From CALAED01 sp036555725 (GTDB taxonomy: Bacteria; Actinomycetota; Actinomycetes; Streptosporangiales; Streptosporangiaceae), in contig DATBKU010000110.1 in the NCBI GenBank assembly GCA_036555725.1, forward strand, positions 124,001 to 188,000: a stretch of DNA of 64,000 nt, in the 5' to 3' direction. Each line of letters begins with the position of its first letter. Positions within the stretch are counted from its first letter, which is position 1. The position numbers were made by a program, and so were the translations under genes. Positions 61,531 through 64,000 of the stretch are shown here, in pieces. Under the pieces are notes generated by a model. That model was not told the origin of the DNA, searched no databases, and saw nothing but the letters and a program-made list of their open reading frames with translations.

Positions 61531-62310
61531 ATGAATATCGTCGTCTGCGTTAAGCAGGTCCCCGACACGGAGACCACGCGCAAGCTGAAGTCCGACGACA
61601 AGACGCTCGACCGGGCCGCCGCGGACGGCGTCCTGAACGAGCTGGACGAATACGCCATCGAAGAGGGGCTGCGCATCAAGGAGGCCCACGGCGGCGAGGT
61701 GACTGTCCTCACCATGGGGCCCGACAAGGCCACCGACACGATCCGCAAGGCACTGTCGATGGGCGCGGACAAGGCCGTACACCTGACCGATGACGCGCTG
61801 GCCGGCTCCGATGCGCTGCAGACCTCGTACGCGATCCAGCAGGTGCTCGGCCGTACCGGGTTCGACCTGGTGATCCTCGGCTCCGAGTCGACCGACGCGC
61901 GCACCGGCGTGGTCGCCGCGATGCTGGCCGAACGGCTGGGCGTACCGCAGCTCTCGCTGGCCAACAAGGTCGAGATCGACGGGTCGTCCATCAAGATCCA
62001 GCGGCAGACCGACTACGGCTACGACAAGGTCGAGGCGAGCCTGCCCGCCGTCGTGAGCGTCGTCGAGAAGATCAACGAGCCGCGCTACCCGTCGTTCAAG
62101 GGGATCATGGCGGCGAAGAAAAAGCCGGTCGAGACGCTGAGCGTCGCCGACGCCGGCATTGACGCGGGGCAGGTCGGCCTGGCGAATGCGCCCACCGAGG
62201 TGGTCGACTTCGCCGAGGCGCCGCCGCGCGAGCAGGGCCAGATCGTCAAGGACGAGGGCGACGGCGGCGTCAAGGCCGCCGAGTTCCTCGCGTCGAAGAA
62301 GTTCGTCTGA
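61531..62310 (+). CDS. etfB: electron transfer flavoprotein, beta subunit
   Basis: A 259-residue ETF beta subunit. MNIVVCVKQVPDTETTRKLK, DEYAIEEGLRIKE, VTVLTMGPDKATDTIRKALS and LVILGSESTDARTGVVAAML are the family landmarks, including the AMP-binding stretch. It transfers electrons from acyl-CoA dehydrogenases to the quinone pool through ETF-QO. A GGAGG lies about 14 bases before the ATG, a longer spacing than usual. It is followed by etfA after 13 bases. Confidence 0.95.
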   Translation: MNIVVCVKQVPDTETTRKLKSDDKTLDRAAADGVLNELDEYAIEEGLRIKEAHGGEVTVLTMGPDKATDTIRKALSMGADKAVHLTDDALAGSDALQTSYAIQQVLGRTGFDLVILGSESTDARTGVVAAMLAERLGVPQLSLANKVEIDGSSIKIQRQTDYGYDKVEASLPAVVSVVEKINEPRYPSFKGIMAAKKKPVETLSVADAGIDAGQVGLANAPTEVVDFAEAPPREQGQIVKDEGDGGVKAAEFLASKKFV

Positions 62311-62323
62311 GGGGGCGGCAGAT

Positions 62324-63274
62324 ATGGCTGAGGTTCTCGTCCTCGTCGACCATCTCGACGGCGAGGTAAAGAAGGTAACGCTGGAGCTGCTCACGCTCGC
62401 CCGCCGGCACGGTGACGCGGCCGCCGTATGGACCGGCCCCGGGTACGACGCCGCCAAGGACAAGCTGGCCGAGTACGGCGCCGCCAAGGTGTACGTCGCG
62501 GCCGACGAGGAGCTGACCTCGTACGTCGTGGCGCCCAAGGCGGAGTTGCTCGCCCAGCTGGTGGCCGAGAAGTCCCCGGTCGCCGTGCTGGTGCCCGCCA
62601 CGGCGGAGGGCAAGGAGGTCGCCGGACGGCTCGCGGTCAAGATCGACTCGGGTGTGCTCACGGATGTGGTCGACGTCTCTGACGACTTCGTCGGCGAACA
62701 TTCGATCTTCGGCGGCGCCATCATCGCGCACGCCAAGGTCAAGACCGGCCTCCCGATCGTCGCCGTCCGCCCGAACGCGGTCGCGCCCGAGGCGTCGCCG
62801 GCCACACCAGCCGAAGAGCAGGTGTCCGTCACCCTCTCGGACGCCGCCAAGGGCGCGAAGATCGTCGAAACGGTCGTCCAGGAGAAGGGTGACCGGCCGG
62901 AGCTCACCGAGGCCGCGATCGTCGTCTCCGGCGGCCGCGGCGTCGGCGGCGCGGATAACTTCAGGATCATCGAAGACCTCGCCGACTCGCTCGGCGCCGC
63001 CGTGGGCGCATCCCGGGCGGTGACCGACGCGGGCTGGTATCCGCACCAGTTCCAGGTCGGGCAGACGGGCAAGACCGTGTCGCCACAGCTCTATATCGCG
63101 GTCGGCATCTCCGGCGCCATCCAGCACCGGGCCGGCATGCAGACCTCGAAGACGATCGTCGCCATCAACAAGGACCCTGAGGCGCCGATCTTCGAGCTGG
63201 TCGACTTCGGCGTCGTGGGCGACCTGTTCCAGGTGGCCCCGCAGCTCACCGAAGAGATCAACAAGCGCAAGTGA
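62324..63274 (+). CDS. etfA: electron transfer flavoprotein, alpha subunit
   Basis: A 316-residue ETF alpha subunit. The FAD-binding domain near the C-terminus is clear: VVSGGRGVGGADNFRIIEDL, VGASRAVTDAGWYPHQFQVG, GKTVSPQLYIAVGISGAIQH and VAINKDPEAPIFELVDFGVV. The ATG at 62324 has GGGGG upstream at 62311. Together with EtfB it makes a heterodimer with one FAD and one AMP. The operon appears to end here, with a terminator just downstream. Confidence 0.95.
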   Translation: MAEVLVLVDHLDGEVKKVTLELLTLARRHGDAAAVWTGPGYDAAKDKLAEYGAAKVYVAADEELTSYVVAPKAELLAQLVAEKSPVAVLVPATAEGKEVAGRLAVKIDSGVLTDVVDVSDDFVGEHSIFGGAIIAHAKVKTGLPIVAVRPNAVAPEASPATPAEEQVSVTLSDAAKGAKIVETVVQEKGDRPELTEAAIVVSGGRGVGGADNFRIIEDLADSLGAAVGASRAVTDAGWYPHQFQVGQTGKTVSPQLYIAVGISGAIQHRAGMQTSKTIVAINKDPEAPIFELVDFGVVGDLFQVAPQLTEEINKRK

Positions 63275-63282
63275 GGCGCGGC

Positions 63283-63317
63283 CGGCGCCGGGGCCCAAGG
63301 GATGGGCTCCGGCGCCG
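63283..63317 (+). terminator. hairpin terminator after etfA
   Basis: A 14-bp stem (63283-63296 with 63304-63317, one G-U pair) around the loop AAGGGAT begins nine bases after the etfA stop. It is followed by CTCGCTGCTTGTCT, only moderately T-rich, as is common for terminators in high-GC actinomycetes. Confidence 0.7.
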
Positions 63318-63345
63318 CTCGCTGCTTGTCTCAACCGACCCTGGG

Positions 63346-63351
63346 TAGTCT
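63346..63351 (+). promoter_or_regulatory. -10 box of a leaderless cysteine desulfurase promoter
   Basis: TAGTCT (TANNNT type) ends nine bases before the ATG at 63361. No ribosome site lies between, so a leaderless mRNA is likely. A TTGTCT at 63326-63331 has only a 14-base spacer and is a poor -35 box. Confidence 0.4.
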
Positions 63352-63360
63352 GAAATCGCC

Positions 63361-64000
63361 ATGGTGACGTACCTAGACCACGCGGCGACCACCCCGATGC
63401 GGCCCGAGGCGATCGACGCCATGACGGCTGAGCTCGGCCGGGTCGGCAATCCGTCCTCGCTGCACGCCGTGGGCCGCCGGGCCAGGCGCGTGGTGGAGGA
63501 GTCGCGCGAGATCATCGCCGAGGCGTTCGGCGCGCGGCCCAGCGAGATCGTCTTCACCAGCGGCGGCACCGAGGCCGACAACCTCGCCGTCAAGGGTCTG
63601 TTCTGGGCGCGGCGGGCGGCCGACCCGCGCCGGGTCCGGGTGCTGGCGAGCTCCATTGAGCATCACGCCATCATCGACGCGGTCCAGTGGCTGGCCGACC
63701 ATGAGGGCGCCAAGGTCGACTGGCTCCCGGTCGACTCCAAGGGCCGCGTCCATCCCGAGAGCCTCGCCGAGCGGATCGGCGACGACGTCGCGCTCGTCAC
63801 CGTCATGTGGGCGAACAACGAGGTCGGCACGGTGCAGCCGGTGGCCGAGCTGGCCGCCGTCGCACGCGAGCACGGCGTCCCGTTCCACAGCGACGCCGTC
63901 CAGGCGGCCGCCCAGCTGGACGTGGGGCTCGCCGCCTCCGGCGCCGACGCGCTGACCGTCACCGGGCACAAGCTCGGCGGCCCGATCGGCGTGGGCGCCC
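63361..64000 (+). CDS. cysteine desulfurase, N-terminal part (cut by window edge)
   Basis: The first 213 residues of a class V aminotransferase (NifS/IscS type). TYLDHAATTPMRPEAIDAM, VGNPSSLHAVGRRARRVVEE, VFTSGGTEADNLAVKG and SIEHHAIIDAV, then MWANNEVGTVQPVAELA and HSDAVQAAAQL, are hallmarks. The PLP Lys is visible in TVTGHKLGGPIGVGA, while the active-site Cys is beyond the edge. It follows etfBA in the order I recall from actinomycetes, where a tRNA thiouridylase (MnmA) usually comes next. It supplies sulfur for tRNA thiolation or FeS clusters. Confidence 0.95.
   Translation, partial: MVTYLDHAATTPMRPEAIDAMTAELGRVGNPSSLHAVGRRARRVVEESREIIAEAFGARPSEIVFTSGGTEADNLAVKGLFWARRAADPRRVRVLASSIEHHAIIDAVQWLADHEGAKVDWLPVDSKGRVHPESLAERIGDDVALVTVMWANNEVGTVQPVAELAAVAREHGVPFHSDAVQAAAQLDVGLAASGADALTVTGHKLGGPIGVGA

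Overview
The window is 64 kb of very GC-rich DNA with dense, often overlapping genes. It has many GTG and some TTG starts, TANNNT-type -10 boxes a few bases from start codons, and frequent CGTACG-type Arg/Thr codon pairs. Together with a GlgE pathway, a LuxR-family LAL regulator, HutC/GntR and STAND/NB-ARC-TPR proteins, an actinobacterial Tad locus and an etfB-etfA-cysteine desulfurase order, this points to a filamentous actinomycete. A Streptosporangiales/Streptosporangiaceae-type genome is my best guess, but that rests on general impression and not on a marker gene. I saw no rRNA, tRNA, insertion sequence, integrase or CRISPR array.

Layout. 1-3.5 kb: minus-strand histidine-degradation genes (M20 amidohydrolase, HutF, and HutI cut by the left edge). 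3.6-10.9 kb: flavin reductase, SppA, a NUDIX-NYN fusion, a large LuxR/LAL regulator, a 21-bp tandem repeat and an unknown membrane protein. 11-18.7 kb: branching enzyme GlgB, a GntR regulator with a divergent 73-aa protein, a GH39-like secreted hydrolase, a P450, a membrane protein and a remnant of a serine-peptidase C-terminus. 18.8-27.7 kb: an eight-gene minus-strand envelope-polysaccharide operon (three GT2 glycosyltransferases, a FemAB/GNAT-like acyltransferase, a NodB deacetylase, a flippase, a polytopic membrane protein and a small membrane protein). 28.0-36.6 kb: maltokinase, TreS and GlgE on the minus strand and a VanZ-like gene and GlgP on the plus strand. These, with GlgB, make and recycle alpha-glucan through trehalose and maltose-1-phosphate.

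36.6-48.3 kb is the most unusual part: a Tad (Flp pilus/type II-like secretion) locus read on the minus strand. In transcription order it holds an unknown CxxC protein, CpaB, a TadZ ATPase fused to a TadE-like pseudopilin, TadE, TadA ATPase, TadB, TadC, a histidine kinase, a response regulator, Flp pilin, a strong terminator, two proteins that join a pilin-type or Tad-type N-terminus to a lysozyme-like lytic transglycosylase domain, and the prepilin peptidase. I read this as a pilus or secretion machine that carries its own cell-wall-cutting enzymes as membrane-anchored subunits.

48.4-55.3 kb: a STAND ATPase with TPRs, a SWIM zinc-finger protein with a His/Asp-rich tail, and an SNF2 helicase. 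55.5-64 kb: enoyl-CoA hydratase, a DppA-like D-aminopeptidase, a DUF885 metallopeptidase, two Ser/Thr kinases in tandem, etfBA behind a palindromic operator, a terminator, and a cysteine desulfurase cut by the right edge. Start sites, functions and regulatory sites come from reading the sequence only; no database search was possible.
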